A stretch of 64,000 bases of DNA, taken from the NCBI RefSeq assembly GCF_019703515.2, contig NC_059373.1:16505281-16569280 (forward strand), written 5' to 3'. The notes beneath the pieces are model-generated. The model saw nothing but the letters and a program-made list of their open reading frames with translations. It had not been told where the DNA came from and ran no database searches. Every line of letters starts with the position of its first letter. The stretch's first letter is position 1. This document shows positions 23,286 through 35,160 of the stretch, one piece after another. The stretch comes from Myxocyprinus asiaticus (Eukaryota > Chordata > Actinopteri > Cypriniformes > Catostomidae). The position numbers were made by a program, and so were the translations under genes.

Positions 23286-23905
23286 CAAGCTTTTGACACT
23301 TAGGACAATTGAGGGACTTGTACACAACTATTACACAAGGTGCAAACATTCATTAATGCTCAAGAAGACAACACACTACTATATGCATACTATATGTAAA
23401 TATCTGTAATGTAGATTCTGAAGAGCAGTACTAAATAAAAACAAATATTTTATCTTTTATATTTATATAAATTATGAAAGGGGTGTGAACATTTATGAGA
23501 CAAAAGGGAATGCAAACGTATCTTCTCAACTATTTATATACTGTTTATTAAACCTTCGATTCATGGGTTATCAGCTGACTTCTTTTATTTGGCTTTCTAT
23601 CTTTTTCCTGAACAGCAATCTAAATCGTTAAAATATGTGATTTGGCTACTAAAAACAGCCATTTGGCTCCTTAATGTTTCAGTTTAGGAGCCAATGGTTC
23701 CTAAGTCATTGTTTTAGTCTGGAGCACTGGTTTACCATTTGAATCTCCCAGCATGCTCATGTCACAAAACGCAAGAACACGTTTAGTCTAAACGACCCCT
23801 CATACGGGACCCCTAACTAATATTTACAAGTAATGCACACAACAGAGACCATTTGGTAAAAAAAAAAGGGGTTCTCAGAGATGAGCATATCCAAATGCAT
23901 GGATG

Positions 23906-24080
23906 CAGGGGCGGATCATCCAATGGGTTTTATGGGCATTTGCCCAGGGGGCCAGGCCACTAGGGGGCCCACGTGAGCAAAAAATGAAGCCCATTTAAAC
24001 GTGAAGACTGTGTGCAACAGCTAAATGTGTCCATGTAACGCATGGTCATATGGTAACGTTCCGCTCCAAATGCCATCCCC
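23906..24080. repeat. interspersed repeat; its last 141 bp are duplicated at 25732
   Basis: It begins 'caggggcggatcatccaatg', a common transposon-like start in fish. Bases 23940-24080 are identical, as far as I can read, to 25732-25872. The repeat may continue past 24080 to about 24200. Confidence 0.7.
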
Positions 24081-25731
24081 CAAGTCGACTTGATGGGTCC
24101 AGTAAAAGTGTAAGCAGAGTACCTTAATCCAACTCTGCTTACTAGAAAACTTCTTGTTGCTATTGTGCATCTCTGAATGCAAAATAGCATTTTAGTCAAT
24201 GAACAATGCTCATTATTAAATCAAAGTAGACCATAATGCATGGAATGCCTTATTCTCAAGCAGTTCATGAACTTACGCATGCAGTTTACTCTCATATTTT
24301 CATGGCAGTAGCCTGGCAAAGCAAATGCAACCTGCCTGCATCATGCTTTAACACATAATTCCCTTCACCAAATGCTTCTCTGCTGTAGTGCCAGTCAGGA
24401 GCATTTTATCTGAGCCCAGTGTCAGTGTTTAGTCATTTGAGCTGATGGGCACTGAACTATGGAAGCTCCATGGAGGCATCATTAGTGTTAGTTGCTGGAT
24501 GATGGTCCCTTCCTGTGTACTCAGAGTGGCTGAATGATTTCTAGGCAACATGTAGGAGGATCTCAGCTTGGGTTTTGAGCCCCTTGGAATTTGTCACGCC
24601 ATTGCTAATTTTAGCTTTGTGGAGCATTGCCTTCCCACAGCTAATAATTTTTTCATAATCTTTACCCCAATTTTCCCCAATTTTCTTGTCATTCCTCAAT
24701 TCATCTTCCATTTTTCTGTGACTTTCTGCATGATCAGTAAAATTTGCTGTCAAGGTAGTAGTTAAGCTTGGGTTCCCCATGAGAATTTTTCCTAATAGCA
24801 CACGTGCTGAGACGTCTATTTGATGTGATTCAGTTAATGATAATAATTGATAAAATGTTACCTATTGGATGCTAGATATTCACTGCATTTATATAACCTT
24901 TACATTTAATCATTTGGCAGATACTTTTAACCAAAAGCAACATGTAGTGCATCTAAGCTATGCATTTATTGTAAATATGTGCATTACCTGGGAATCTAAC
25001 CTGTAACCTTGGAGTTGCTTGCACCATGCTCTTCCAGTTGAGTTAAAGGAACATATTACAGCATTTATGATTTAGAATGTGTATCCACAAATGTGTAGGC
25101 CAAGATTTGGCTTTATGGAAATGTACATTTGCAGCTAGTAGTAAAAGAACATGGATCATTTTTGGCTTGAAGCTTTGAAAATTTTGCTTAGGGTTGTAGA
25201 TTGGTTGTTGGTTGTCCTCTGCTATTAACACACACACACACACAAAACAAACAAAAAAATCATTGAGCCTTACTCTTGTGCTTTAGCTCCCACTTGACAG
25301 AGTGAAGATATGTCACAGTTATAAATGTTATAAATGTTTAATTTATAAATAATGAGTATTATGACATTTTATTGATGTAAATTGAGTTATGGAGAGCCAC
25401 ATGCAAGAGGAAAGTAGCACTTTCTTTGTGTTAATGACTACTGCTACAGTTAAGAATAATGGTCAGAGTGCTGAAAATGACAGACTAATTGTTGACATGA
25501 TAGTTGAACAAATCTATAGCAAGCTCCTTTTTAGCCCAAACCTATGACGGTCTTGAAAAAACACAGCAGTGGCAGCAATGGAGATCTTTGCATAAGTACA
25601 TAAAACAATCACTCATTTAAAAGCATTGGTTTTGTGGTAATGTGGATTCATTGTTGGAGCATTTTCATGTGTTTATTTGATTTTAATAAGTTTAAATGGG
25701 TATATAAGCATAATTCCAATGTGATCGGTTG
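24081..25731. other. intronic sequence without recognised gene
   Basis: No coding frame of note. A short AC tract lies at 25228-25243. The 24340-24560 part looks repeat-free. Confidence 0.35.
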
Positions 25732-25872
25732 TTGCCCAGGGGGCCAGGCCACTAGGGGGCCCACGTGAGCAAAAAATGAAGCCCATTTAAACGTGAAGAC
25801 TGTGTGCAACAGCTAAATGTGTCCATGTAACGCATGGTCATATGGTAACGTTCCGCTCCAAATGCCATCCCC
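25732..25872. repeat. 141-bp direct duplicate of 23940-24080, joined to the LINE 5' end
   Basis: It starts abruptly after 'gatcggttg', matches the upstream copy across its whole length, and ends at CCATCCCC. There it passes into TTTTTGGACTCAAG and the LINE. Confidence 0.9.
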
Positions 25873-25911
25873 TTTTTGGACTCAAGATGCCATCCCCTTT
25901 TTGGACTCAAG
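25862..25911. repeat. perfect 25-bp tandem duplication at LINE 5' junction
   Basis: The unit starts ATGCCATCCCC and ends TTTTTGGACTCAAG; it occurs at 25862-25886 and 25887-25911 without a mismatch. Its first 11 bases are the end of the 141-bp repeat. Confidence 0.95.
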
Positions 25912-28842
25912 ATGGCGCCGAGTATGGCTGCTGCGTTGCGAGCTCCGACACAACTTAGCAATGGTTTGTTTGTTTTGTTTACAATTCTTATGTTTTTTGT
26001 CTTGGATGTTGTCTGCCTTATTGTCTACGACAGACAAACACTTTTGGACATTGGCTCAGCGATCTCACACCGTAAACCGGACTTCACATTCCTCAATGCC
26101 GACCCGCTGTTTACAAACACGCAAGCGGACCCCTTTGTCTGGGCAGCACGGCCGCGGAAACGCAGGAGGAAAAGGGGAAACAGAGCCGGCGTTCTCATCA
26201 GAGTAAGACGCCGCGCAAATCGACCCCCGCTACCCACTATTCTACTGGCAAATGTTCAGTCTCTGGATAACAAGCTCTGCGAGCTGAAAGCGCGGATCTT
26301 TTTCCAACGAGAGACGAGGGACTGCTGCGTTATCTGCCTTACGGAAACTTGGATGTCTGCGGAGATTCCAGGCTCAGTCATTGAACCCGCGGGGTTCTCC
26401 ATGCTCCGAGCGGACAGAGCGAAAGACCTCTCAGGTAAAACTAGAGGAGGTGGTGTATGTTTTATGATCAACAAATCCTGGTGTGATCAGAGGAACATAC
26501 ATTCTATCAAGTCTTTCTGTTCTCCTGATCTGGAATTTCTTATGCTTCTGTGTCGACCATTCTGGCTACCGAGGGAATTCACAGCGGTCATTATCACTGC
26601 TGTGTACATTCCCCCACAAGCCGACACAGACCGGGCACTCAAGGAACTGTATGGGAGTATAAGTGAGCAGGAAACCGCGCACCCTGAGGCCGCGTTCATT
26701 GTGACCGGGGACTTTAATAAAGCCAGTTTAAAATCAGTCGCACCAAAATATCACCAGCACATTAGTTTCAACACACGAGGGGACCGGGTTTTGGACCATT
26801 GCTACTCTCCGTTCCGGGATGGCTACAAATCCCTCCCCCGCCCACCATTTGGCAAATCGGACCACTCTTCCATTCTGCTTCTGCCCGCTTACAGGCAGAA
26901 ACTGAAACAGGAAGCACCCACCCTCAGAACGATCCAGTGCTGGTCGGACCAATCAGACTCTACGCTACAAGACTGTTTTGATCGCACGGACTGGGAGATG
27001 TTCCGGTCCGCCTCTGATGACGACATCGAGCTTTACGCTGATAGCGTAATGTGCTTCATCAGAACGTGTGTAGAGGAAGTGATTCCGACCAGAACTGTGC
27101 GAATCTATCCGAATCAGAAGCCGTGGATCAACAGCGATGTTCGCGCAGCACTTAATGTGCGGACCTCCGCTTTTAATTCCGGGAACGCGGAGGAGCATAA
27201 ACAAGCCAGTTATGCCCTCCGAAAAACTATCAAAACAGCAAAACGCCAGTACAGGAGTAAGATTGAAGGACAGTTTAACACCACCAACTCTAGAAGCATG
27301 TGGCAGGGAATTAACATCATCACGGACTTTAAAGGGAATAAAAACTCCGCCATGAACACCGCTGCCTCTCTATCGGATGAGCTAAATACTTTTTATGCTC
27401 GTTTCGAGGGAAATAACACCGCCCTCGCGGAGAGAGCTCTCACGGCCGAAGCTACAGAGGTTAGTTCACTCTCCGTCTCTGTAGCGGATGTAACCCGATC
27501 CTTCCGACGGGTGAATATCCGCAAAGCCGCGGGTCCAGACGGCATTCCGGGCCGCGTCATCAGAGCGTGCGCGAACCAGCTGGCTGGTGTTTTTACGGAC
27601 ATTTTCAACCTTTCCCTCTCTTTGTCTGTAGTCCCCACATGCTTTAAAACATCCACCATTGTGTCTGTTCCAAAACAATCGAAAATAACTTGTTTAAATG
27701 ACTGGCGTCCTGTTGCTCTGACCCCCATCATCAGCAAATGTTTTGAGAGACTAATCAAAGATTACATCTGCTCTGTATTACCACTCAATCTTGACCCGCT
27801 GCAGTTTGCTTACCGTAACAACCGCTCCACTGATGATGCCATTGCATCTACAATACACACTGCTCTCTCCCACCTGGAAAAAAAGAACACTTATGTGAGA
27901 ATGCTGTTTGTAGACTACAGCTCAGCATTCAACACCATAGTGCCCTCCAAGCTAGATGAGAAACTCCGGGCTCTGGGCTTAAACAGCTCGCTGTGCAGCT
28001 GGATCCTGGACTTCCTGTCAAGCAGACGCCAGGTGGTTAGAATAGGCAGCAACATCTCCTCATCACTGACCCTCAACACTGGAGCCCCGCAGGGCTGTGT
28101 TCTCAGCCCACTACTGTATTCCCTGTACACACATGACTGTGTGGCAACACATAGCTCCAATGCCATCATTAAGTTTGCTGATGACACGACGGTGGTAGGT
28201 CTGATCACTGACAATGATGAAACAGCCTACAGAGAGGAGGTGCACACTCTGACACACTGGTGTCAGGAGCACAACCTCTCCCTCAACGTCAGTAAGACAA
28301 AGGAGCTTGTGGTGGACTTCAGGAGAAAAGACAGAGAACACAGTCCAATCACCATCAATGGAGCACCAGTGGAGAGAGTCAGCAGCTTCAAGTTCCTGGG
28401 TGTCCACATCACTGAGGAACTCACATGGTCCGTCCACACTGAAGTCGTTGTGAAGAAGGCTCATCAGCGCCTTTTCTTCCTGAGATGGCTGAGGAAGTTT
28501 GGAATGAACCGCCACATCCTCACATGGTTCTACACCTGCACTGTGGAGAGCATCCTGACTGGCTGTATCTCCGCCTGGTACGGCAATAGCACTGCCCACA
28601 ACCGCAAAGCACTGCAAAGGGTGGTGCGAACTGCCAAACACATCATCGGAGGTGAGCTTCCCTCCCTCCAGGAAATATATACAAGGCGGTGTGTGAAAAA
28701 GCTCGGAGGATCATCAGAGACTCCAGCCACCCGAGCCATGGGCTGTTCTCACTGCTACCATCAGGTAGGCGGTATCGCAGCATCAGGACCCGCACCAGCC
28801 GACTCCATGATAGCTTCTTCCCCCAAGCAATCAGACTTCTGA
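25912..28842 (+). CDS. LINE ORF: apurinic-type endonuclease and reverse transcriptase
   Basis: The 976-residue product is started at ATG 25912 ([10 protein letters not shown]) because the older copy is alike from there; the upstream in-frame ATG at 25876 lies in duplicated flank. Order: hydrophobic segment at about 19-40; a very basic stretch near 80-105; endonuclease from about 112 to 330 with [27 protein letters not shown] and SDHSS motifs; reverse transcriptase from about 520 with FVDYSSAF (first catalytic Asp, near 667), [10 protein letters not shown] and FADD (catalytic pair, near 755). These enzymes nick target DNA and copy the RNA into it. The frame is uninterrupted through both catalytic domains. 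At about 28690-28705 it shifts by one base: the usual C-terminus (ending near the TGA after 28840) continues in the +1 frame, so the last ~50 residues shown are out of frame. Confidence 0.9.
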   Translation: MAPSMAAALRAPTQLSNGLFVLFTILMFFVLDVVCLIVYDRQTLLDIGSAISHRKPDFTFLNADPLFTNTQADPFVWAARPRKRRRKRGNRAGVLIRVRRRANRPPLPTILLANVQSLDNKLCELKARIFFQRETRDCCVICLTETWMSAEIPGSVIEPAGFSMLRADRAKDLSGKTRGGGVCFMINKSWCDQRNIHSIKSFCSPDLEFLMLLCRPFWLPREFTAVIITAVYIPPQADTDRALKELYGSISEQETAHPEAAFIVTGDFNKASLKSVAPKYHQHISFNTRGDRVLDHCYSPFRDGYKSLPRPPFGKSDHSSILLLPAYRQKLKQEAPTLRTIQCWSDQSDSTLQDCFDRTDWEMFRSASDDDIELYADSVMCFIRTCVEEVIPTRTVRIYPNQKPWINSDVRAALNVRTSAFNSGNAEEHKQASYALRKTIKTAKRQYRSKIEGQFNTTNSRSMWQGINIITDFKGNKNSAMNTAASLSDELNTFYARFEGNNTALAERALTAEATEVSSLSVSVADVTRSFRRVNIRKAAGPDGIPGRVIRACANQLAGVFTDIFNLSLSLSVVPTCFKTSTIVSVPKQSKITCLNDWRPVALTPIISKCFERLIKDYICSVLPLNLDPLQFAYRNNRSTDDAIASTIHTALSHLEKKNTYVRMLFVDYSSAFNTIVPSKLDEKLRALGLNSSLCSWILDFLSSRRQVVRIGSNISSSLTLNTGAPQGCVLSPLLYSLYTHDCVATHSSNAIIKFADDTTVVGLITDNDETAYREEVHTLTHWCQEHNLSLNVSKTKELVVDFRRKDREHSPITINGAPVERVSSFKFLGVHITEELTWSVHTEVVVKKAHQRLFFLRWLRKFGMNRHILTWFYTCTVESILTGCISAWYGNSTAHNRKALQRVVRTAKHIIGGELPSLQEIYTRRCVKKLGGSSETPATRAMGCSHCYHQVGGIAASGPAPADSMIASSPKQSDF

Positions 28843-29400
28843 ACTCTTGATCTCCCACGATCAAAATAAATCAGCCCTGCACTTTATTACTCTTTTATCT
28901 CACACCGGACTGTCATAAATTATATTACTGTCATTATATTATGTCTCTCTTAACAACTGACTATCAACCGACAGCCTGAATGTCAATACAGTACAATACT
29001 GTACATTCTATATATATACTTTTTTCATATATATTTTAATTTTTATTGAATAATGTGTATCTATATAGTATCTATATAGTAAAAAAAAAAAAAACAAAAA
29101 AAAAAAACAAAAACAGCATATTGTATACTGTGCAATGTATGTTATTATTGTATATTGTTGAGTGTAATTGTGTATAACAGATGTTTAAATTGTGTTGTGT
29201 TAATTTGATGTTTTAAGTCGAGTTTAATTATGTATAACAGATGTTTAAATTGCGTTGTGTTAATTTGATGTTATTGTAAATTGGTATATGTCTCATCACT
29301 GTCATGACTGCTATGTTGATCGGAACTGCACCCAAGAATTTCACACACCATTGCACTTGTGTATATGGCTGTGTGACAATAAAGTGATTTGATTTGATTT
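28843..29400 (+). other. LINE 3' UTR and tail
   Basis: It includes A-rich runs (29081-29116), a ~60-bp duplicated segment ('gtataacagatgtttaaattg' at 29172 and 29233), and the conserved terminal stretch with AATAAA at about 29380. Confidence 0.8.
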
Positions 29401-29924
29401 TTTTGATCTCATGAGAATTTGTATGTATTCTTGCGTAAAGTTTGGTTCAAGCAAACATACATTCCCTTACGTTTGCATAGACACTGAAACATACAATACT
29501 GACATATTGACAGCATCTAAATGCCATCATTATATGTATTAACACCTATAGAAACGTACAAATGTATATGTGTTCTATTTAAATTAATATTGAATAATTA
29601 ATAGAATTAATCAGTTAATTAAATGCCATCACATTTATTTAATGCAGTCGACATTACATGACATTTTAATGGTTTCATTCAGGTCTGTGGGATTTCTGCT
29701 GCCCTATACAACCTTTTAAAGGATTATATCACTTTAACAAAGACTAACCTTTAAAATGTTAAAAATTAATAAAAACTCTAATCGTTTAATCATTTATTAA
29801 GTATTTAATTTTATTTTTGTTTGCCATGGGACAGACAAGGAGTTTTCAGAATATGCCAAAAAACAAAAACAAAAAAACATAAAGAGCACCATAAAAGAAT
29901 AATAAAATGAATCCATATATATAT
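29401..29924. other. AT-rich intronic sequence, no recognised gene
   Basis: TAAT-rich sequence between the LINE tail and a SINE; nothing specific is seen. Confidence 0.35.
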
Positions 29925-30340
29925 TTTTTTCTACCCTTTTCTCCCCAGTTTGGCATGCCCAATTCCCAGTGCACTCTTAAGTCCTCGTGGTGGCGTAGTG
30001 ACTCACCTCAATTCAGGTGGCGGAGGACGAATCTCCGTTTCCTCCGCGTCAGAGACCTTATCATGTGGCTTGTTGAGCGTGTTACCGCGGAGACGTAGCA
30101 CGTGTGGAGGCCCACGCTATTCTCCGTGTTCATCCACGCACAACTCACCACGCGCCCCACTGAGAGCGAGAACCACACATTATAGCAACCACTAGGAGGT
30201 TACCCCATGTGACTCAACCCTCCCTAGCAACCGGGCCAGTTTGGTTGCTTAGGAGACTCACTCAGCATGCCCTGGATTCGAACTCACGACTCCAGGGGTG
30301 GTAGTCAGCATCAGTACTCACTGAGCTACCCAGGCCCCCC
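29925..30340 (-). mobile_element. tRNA-derived SINE, full length, antisense
   Basis: On the - strand it opens GGGGGGCCTGGGTAGCTCAG and contains an A box TAGCTCAGTGAG (30317-30328) and a B box GTTCGAATCC (30274-30283), both matching RNA polymerase III tRNA promoter consensus. The body and a pyrimidine-rich (A-rich on - strand) end follow at 29925. This is the most complete copy in the window. Confidence 0.88.
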
Positions 30341-30649
30341 CAATATACATTTCTTAGCTATAATCCAAATCTTCAGACTGCATTCTGTAAACAACAGACT
30401 TTGATTCAAGCCTTTTATTCAGTGATCTCCGTCTCAATCTGCCGTAGCACCGTCGCACCCACTGTAACGTCAACCCGCGTTGGTTTCGTTTTGAAAATTC
30501 TTTTTTGAAAATGTTTCAAAAATTGCCGCCTCAAGCATTACGACCAGTGGTTTTACGGCATCAGGAGAAGATTTACAGTGATTAATAATTTAAATTCCAC
30601 TCTCTATCTCACACAATGCTATTGTATGCCATCAGGGAGCACATTGGAT
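30341..30649. other. unclassified intronic sequence
   Basis: Repeat-poor sequence between two SINE copies; no gene seen. Confidence 0.3.
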
Positions 30650-30760
30650 GCAGCGCATCGCCCCTTTGAGAGTGAGAACCACTAATCACGACCACGAGGA
30701 GGTTACCCCATGTGACTCTACCCTTTCTAGCAACCGGGCCAATTTGGTTGCTTAGGAGAC
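30650..30760 (-). mobile_element. tRNA-derived SINE, body fragment
   Basis: Only 'gaccacgaggaggttacc...caaccgggccaatttggttg...ggagac' remains; the tRNA-like head is missing. Confidence 0.75.
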
Positions 30761-31884
30761 AAAAAGATGCACAAATTATATGTTGTAGCTGATTATAGTC
30801 TGATAATTTCCTTCCATCCACAGTCATCTTCAATTAAAGGGAAAAAAAATATCTCTCATTCCAGATTTCACTTTTATATTTAACTTAATGTCTGCTACCT
30901 ACCCTGAACCCCTGATCCTGGACCAGCGAGCTGTCATAACCAGATCTGACCATGTTTATTAGGCAAATTGGTGTCACTGCTATATCTGATCCCACACAGC
31001 AACAGCCTACACCAAACAAAATCTCTCTCTCTCTTTCAGGCCCCTGTGCTTTTGAGTGGGTATGTTTGTCAGGTTTTTCTCTCAAGATGAAAAGGATGAG
31101 TGGTATACTTGTGAATTTGATATTTTCTCTGAGCACAGTAAAATATTGGGTTCAGAATTATGGGGGCAATAATTATGAAGCTCCAAGAGTGAAACTGATA
31201 TGAACCGAAAAGCTCTGGTTATACAGTATCTTCCAGTTGACTTAATTGCATTTACAGTTGCTGGGAAAGTATGTGAATTGTTGGATTTGCCATAGATTTA
31301 TCCATTAATTGGACATAAAGTTTGTCATAGCCAGAATTAGAAATTAAGAGGGGTTTGGGGCAACCATGTCACTGAAATTGACAAAAATGCCCCAGAAATT
31401 CAAAATAAGGGGGCAAAAATTATCCCGTAATGCATTCTTTTGTTGTTTATTTGTAACATCTGATATAATTCTTAATATTTTTATTCTAAGCCTAGATATC
31501 ACATAAAATATGATCTGATGTTGATTTATGGTTTTGATATATGGTTAAGAGGTATACAGTATATTGTCAATCTAATTATTCAGATTGATAATGAATTGTT
31601 AATGAATGTTTATGAATGGATTAAATTGTATTTGGAAAAATATTTGAAAGAAATGATAACACAGTTTATTTTTATATATGTTTCAAAAATAAAAGGATGC
31701 CTTCATAAATGTAAAAAAAAAAAAAAAATGTTCTTGAAAATCTAATGCAGGGGGCAATTATTGACCCTTACTGGAAAAGTTTATTTATGACACGTCTCAC
31801 AGTAGACAAATACAGTCTTTTAAACAAATTATACACAAACAATGATATATTTTCATGTCTTTATTTAACACAGTGTATAAACAT
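30761..31884. other. intronic sequence, partly transposon-like
   Basis: A piece resembling a Tc1 end ('cagttgctgggaaagtatgtgaa') lies near 31256. An A-run is at 31713-31728. No coding content. Confidence 0.35.
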
Positions 31885-32200
31885 TCACAGTGCAGGATGG
31901 AAGAAGTATGTGAACCCTTGGATTTAATAACTGGTTGACCCTCCTTTTGCAGCAGTAATCTCCACCAAACATTTCCCATAATTGCAGATCATACCTGCTC
32001 AATGGTGAGGAGGAATTTTGCACCCTTTATAGAACTGTTTCAGTTCTGTTATATTCTTGAGCTGTCTGGTGTGAATCGCTCTCTTGAGCATCTCCATCGG
32101 GTTGAGGTCAGAACTCTCCAGAAAGACTCCCACCCCAGACTGTGTATTTTCTTCTGTTGGGCATTTACTCCTGTGCAGTTCCAAGGGTTCAACTGCAAAT
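31885..32200 (-). pseudogene. Tc1 transposase C-terminal fragment (family 4)
   Basis: The right-to-left reading gives SSDLNPMEMLKRAIHTRQLK, the C-terminal catalytic region with its glutamate (NPME), then KQF and IPPHH, followed by 3' flank ending at CACAGTGCAGGATGGAAGAAG (about 31889 on the + strand). An internal deletion has removed the LWHDL part of the usual motif. Nothing upstream of this region is present. Confidence 0.75.
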
Positions 32201-32455
32201 TGAAGGCAGAAAAGCATTAGGTTTTATGTTTATGTGTACTTCGCTAGGTGTGAATGAATACCTCCTTGTGGGCAATTCGTTTGCCTTTTCTCTTTAGCCG
32301 CAGTAATTCTCAACATTTGCGTTCTCGTAACTTGTTGTTTATTGCAAAGCCACAAGCGAACAACATCCCACAACTTACTTCGGGAGACTTATATTAAATC
32401 TTATATAAATTTACAGGGAAACATGAGTCAAGTGGAAAAAGAAGACCTCCATTGC

Positions 32456-32705
32456 AACGGAGACATAGCGCATGTGGAGGCTTCATGCCATCCACCGCAG
32501 CATCCACGCTCACCACGTGCCCCACCGAGAACGACCACAAGGAGATTACCCCACGTGACTCTACCCACTCTAGCAACCGGGCCAATTTGGTTGCTTAGGA
32601 GACCTGACTGGAGTCACTGAGCATGCCCTGGGATTCGAACAAGTGAACTAGCGAACTCCAGGGGTGGTAGCCAACGTCTTTTACCACTGAGCTACCCAGG
32701 CCCCC
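32456..32705 (-). mobile_element. tRNA-derived SINE, 3'-truncated, antisense
   Basis: It holds the tRNA-like head with an A box (TAGCTCAGTGG, - strand) near 32685-32695 and a B box at about 32631, with a small internal insertion ('aagtgaactagcg') just after the B box. The far end of the body is lost at 32456. Confidence 0.8.
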
Positions 32706-33140
32706 ACAAGTCATTGTTAGTATATGGAGCAGCTCACGTTCAGATGCTTAGTGTTGTGTAGTATACACAGTCTCTTTCCCACACATAGACACACTCAAGT
32801 GTGCATTTGCTGTGGCCTGTGTTTTCCCTCCAGGGCATGGTGAATTTAGGTTTCAGTGTCCTCCTTTCCACACAATATTACAGCACACACTATTAAAGCA
32901 AAGTGTGCCAGAGTTTTGCTGGTGGCAGTTCCCACAGTCTGTATTTTATGTGGTTTGGGGAAGTTTTTTTTTTTTTTCAGACATTTTATCTCAGGTCTGC
33001 AGATCGAAAATATTCGGCAATACCTTGCAAATGTTTCCAAATTTAAATCATATTCTACAAGATTCAAGATCACCATTTATGTCTCTTTTTCAGCTTGCAT
33101 CAGTTGACTTGTGGCCTGGTTTAGGACCAAATTAATATAT
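32706..33140. other. unclassified intronic sequence
   Basis: A T-run lies at 32965-32978; no gene seen. Confidence 0.3.
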
Positions 33141-33333
33141 AGTGACCCCAAATAAACTATTTGGATGCATAAGCCAATTAAAAATATACGTATGCCTTAG
33201 CGTTTTTTAACAAAAAAATGTCTAGCATCGTTTGTTTACAGATGCCACTTGGTTTGATATTTTGCATCTACTGAAATGACATTCAGACATTTTTAAGTGT
33301 GACTTAATTGTCTAAATACTTTTTGGGGCCACT
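33141..33333. mobile_element. Tc1/mariner-type MITE, 193 bp
   Basis: The ends AGTGACCCCAAATAAACTAT and ATACTTTTTGGGGCCACT are inverted copies; the right part resembles the right end of 8530-9397. The left flank ends in TATAT, consistent with a TA target. Confidence 0.65.
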
Positions 33334-34918
33334 TTACATTTAAGCACACTTACCATTTCGACTTACCATCATCTTTTAACTTTAAAAACCAGTATGTAAT
33401 TCGTAGTTTCATCAAAGAACACAAAGTAGGTTATTGAATGTCTTTGATGGACATTGAAAGTAAAATACTGGTCTGAAACCAAATGTATTGTTTTTATCTT
33501 AATAAATGCAGTTGTTTTCTAAATCTAGGAAACCGTTCCTAGATCAGGAGGCAACTTGTTGCCCTCAACCTATTCAGTGACTGACAGTAACCTCAAAGGC
33601 TTCTCTGACATATGAACAGGTGTGCTGGTGAAGTCATGCCTGAACTCTTTGCTCTCTTTCCTGCTCATCATTGTCTGTCACTTTAACTATTGTCTCGGGT
33701 CAGCTGGCCCCGTGATATGACATCCAGGACAAGTCGATACAAACAGCATTGAAGATGACCTTACAGAGGTGACAGATGACACATTTCTGCAGTGTATCCG
33801 GATTTCCTCTGCTGTCACCGAGACAGGATGTGTACTCGGAACTGCCTCTGAGAAGAGGATACCACATATCTAAGGAAGACCTAGATAAGGGGTACAGGTA
33901 TACTGATACTGTCAAAGGACTTTGTAGCGGTAAGGAGAGACTACATCATTGTTCGGCCTCTGGAATAGATTATTCCAGATTACATAAAGCCTTCTTCTGT
34001 TTTTTTAATTTTTTTTTAACAGTACAATAGGCTACTCTCATGACTACAAGCTTAAGCCCTCTGTGTGCAAATGGATATCTGCATTTCTCACTTCCAGATA
34101 AAGGCCAGTCTTGTCTTTGATCATGTACTCTGATTTGATCTCATTTAGAGAGAAAGCCAAAAACTGAGAGAGCTCAGATAGTCTTGTGTAACAGCGGGGT
34201 TCACCACAGTGTGATGCAGGGCCGGACAAAGAAAGAGGATGGGGATTTGGATAGAGATAATAGAAGGGCTCTCGTTGAATCGAGAGCCCGTAGCCCATCT
34301 CCTACGAGAGTTTTGGTGAAGGTGGACCGAGGGAGCTGGTCAGCTGTGGCAGGTTGAAGTGGAAGATGTTTTTCTCAGTTTCTGTCTGACACTGTTGATA
34401 GAGTACATGTCCATGCTTTTTCCAGATTGATATCAGACCCATTGTGAATGTAGTTGTTATGTATTAGTTGAAACTTGGTTGTGTACAGGGGTGTTCACAC
34501 CAACAGCAATCTGAAATGACAAAGCAACTGGATGTCTTTCATTTCCAATGGGAGTTGGCTATTTCCAGTAATATGTCTGACAGCCGTTGGCAACATGATG
34601 TAGGCAGGTCCAGTGACTTTACAAAGTTGAGAGGAGTTTAAAATAGGAGTGAATGCCAGTGGTAGTGAAGACAGTAGAGCTCCAGGTATCACACGGTCAC
34701 AGAAAACCTGTAAATATATTTCCAGGCCTGGACAAGTCATGAAAATTACAGTCTATAATGAATATACCTATTTATTGTGAATTATTCTTTTGTGTCAGTT
34801 CTTGGTTCACAAATTGGTCTGAACTAGTGAATTATTTTAATGATTTTTTTTTTTTTTTAAACCCTTACCCAGTTATCACAAATTACTGGAAAAGTGTCAA
34901 ATGTCACAAAAGTCTTGA

Positions 34919-34955
<37 letters not shown>

Positions 34956-35129
34956 GAAATTCTTTGGATAAAAAGACTGGAAACCTTGGAGCTCAAATGA
35001 TTCGTCTGCAGTGCGATACTATAGTCGAGTACAGGCAAGACAGAGAAGTTTATGTTACTGTGTGTGATTTGACTGCTCTATATGATTGGTCAGTAATCAC
35101 ATATAATATGCAGAATGTCAGTTTTAAGC

Positions 35130-35160
<31 letters not shown>

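Larger units (their letters stand above)
25873..29400 (+). mobile_element. L2-like LINE retrotransposon, nearly full length
   Basis: It has a single long ORF (endonuclease plus reverse transcriptase), a 3' UTR of about 550 bases, and a terminal GTGACAATAAAGTGATTTGA with a short ATTTG-type tail, as in fish L2 elements. The 5' end begins at about CTCAAGATGGCGCC (25906), the same start as the antisense copy at 1330. Both a duplicated upstream segment and an A-rich stretch (29081-29116) are present. I see no clean target-site duplication. An alternative is another member of the CR1/L2/Rex1 group. Confidence 0.9.

Noticed and set aside
26025..28864. Multiple - strand frames across the LINE
   Set aside because: They are reverse-strand shadows of the LINE ORF, lacking independent domains.
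30274..30328. Possible tRNA gene (A and B boxes)
   Set aside because: The boxes belong to the head of a repeated SINE; the cloverleaf is degenerate and the same unit recurs with a non-tRNA body.
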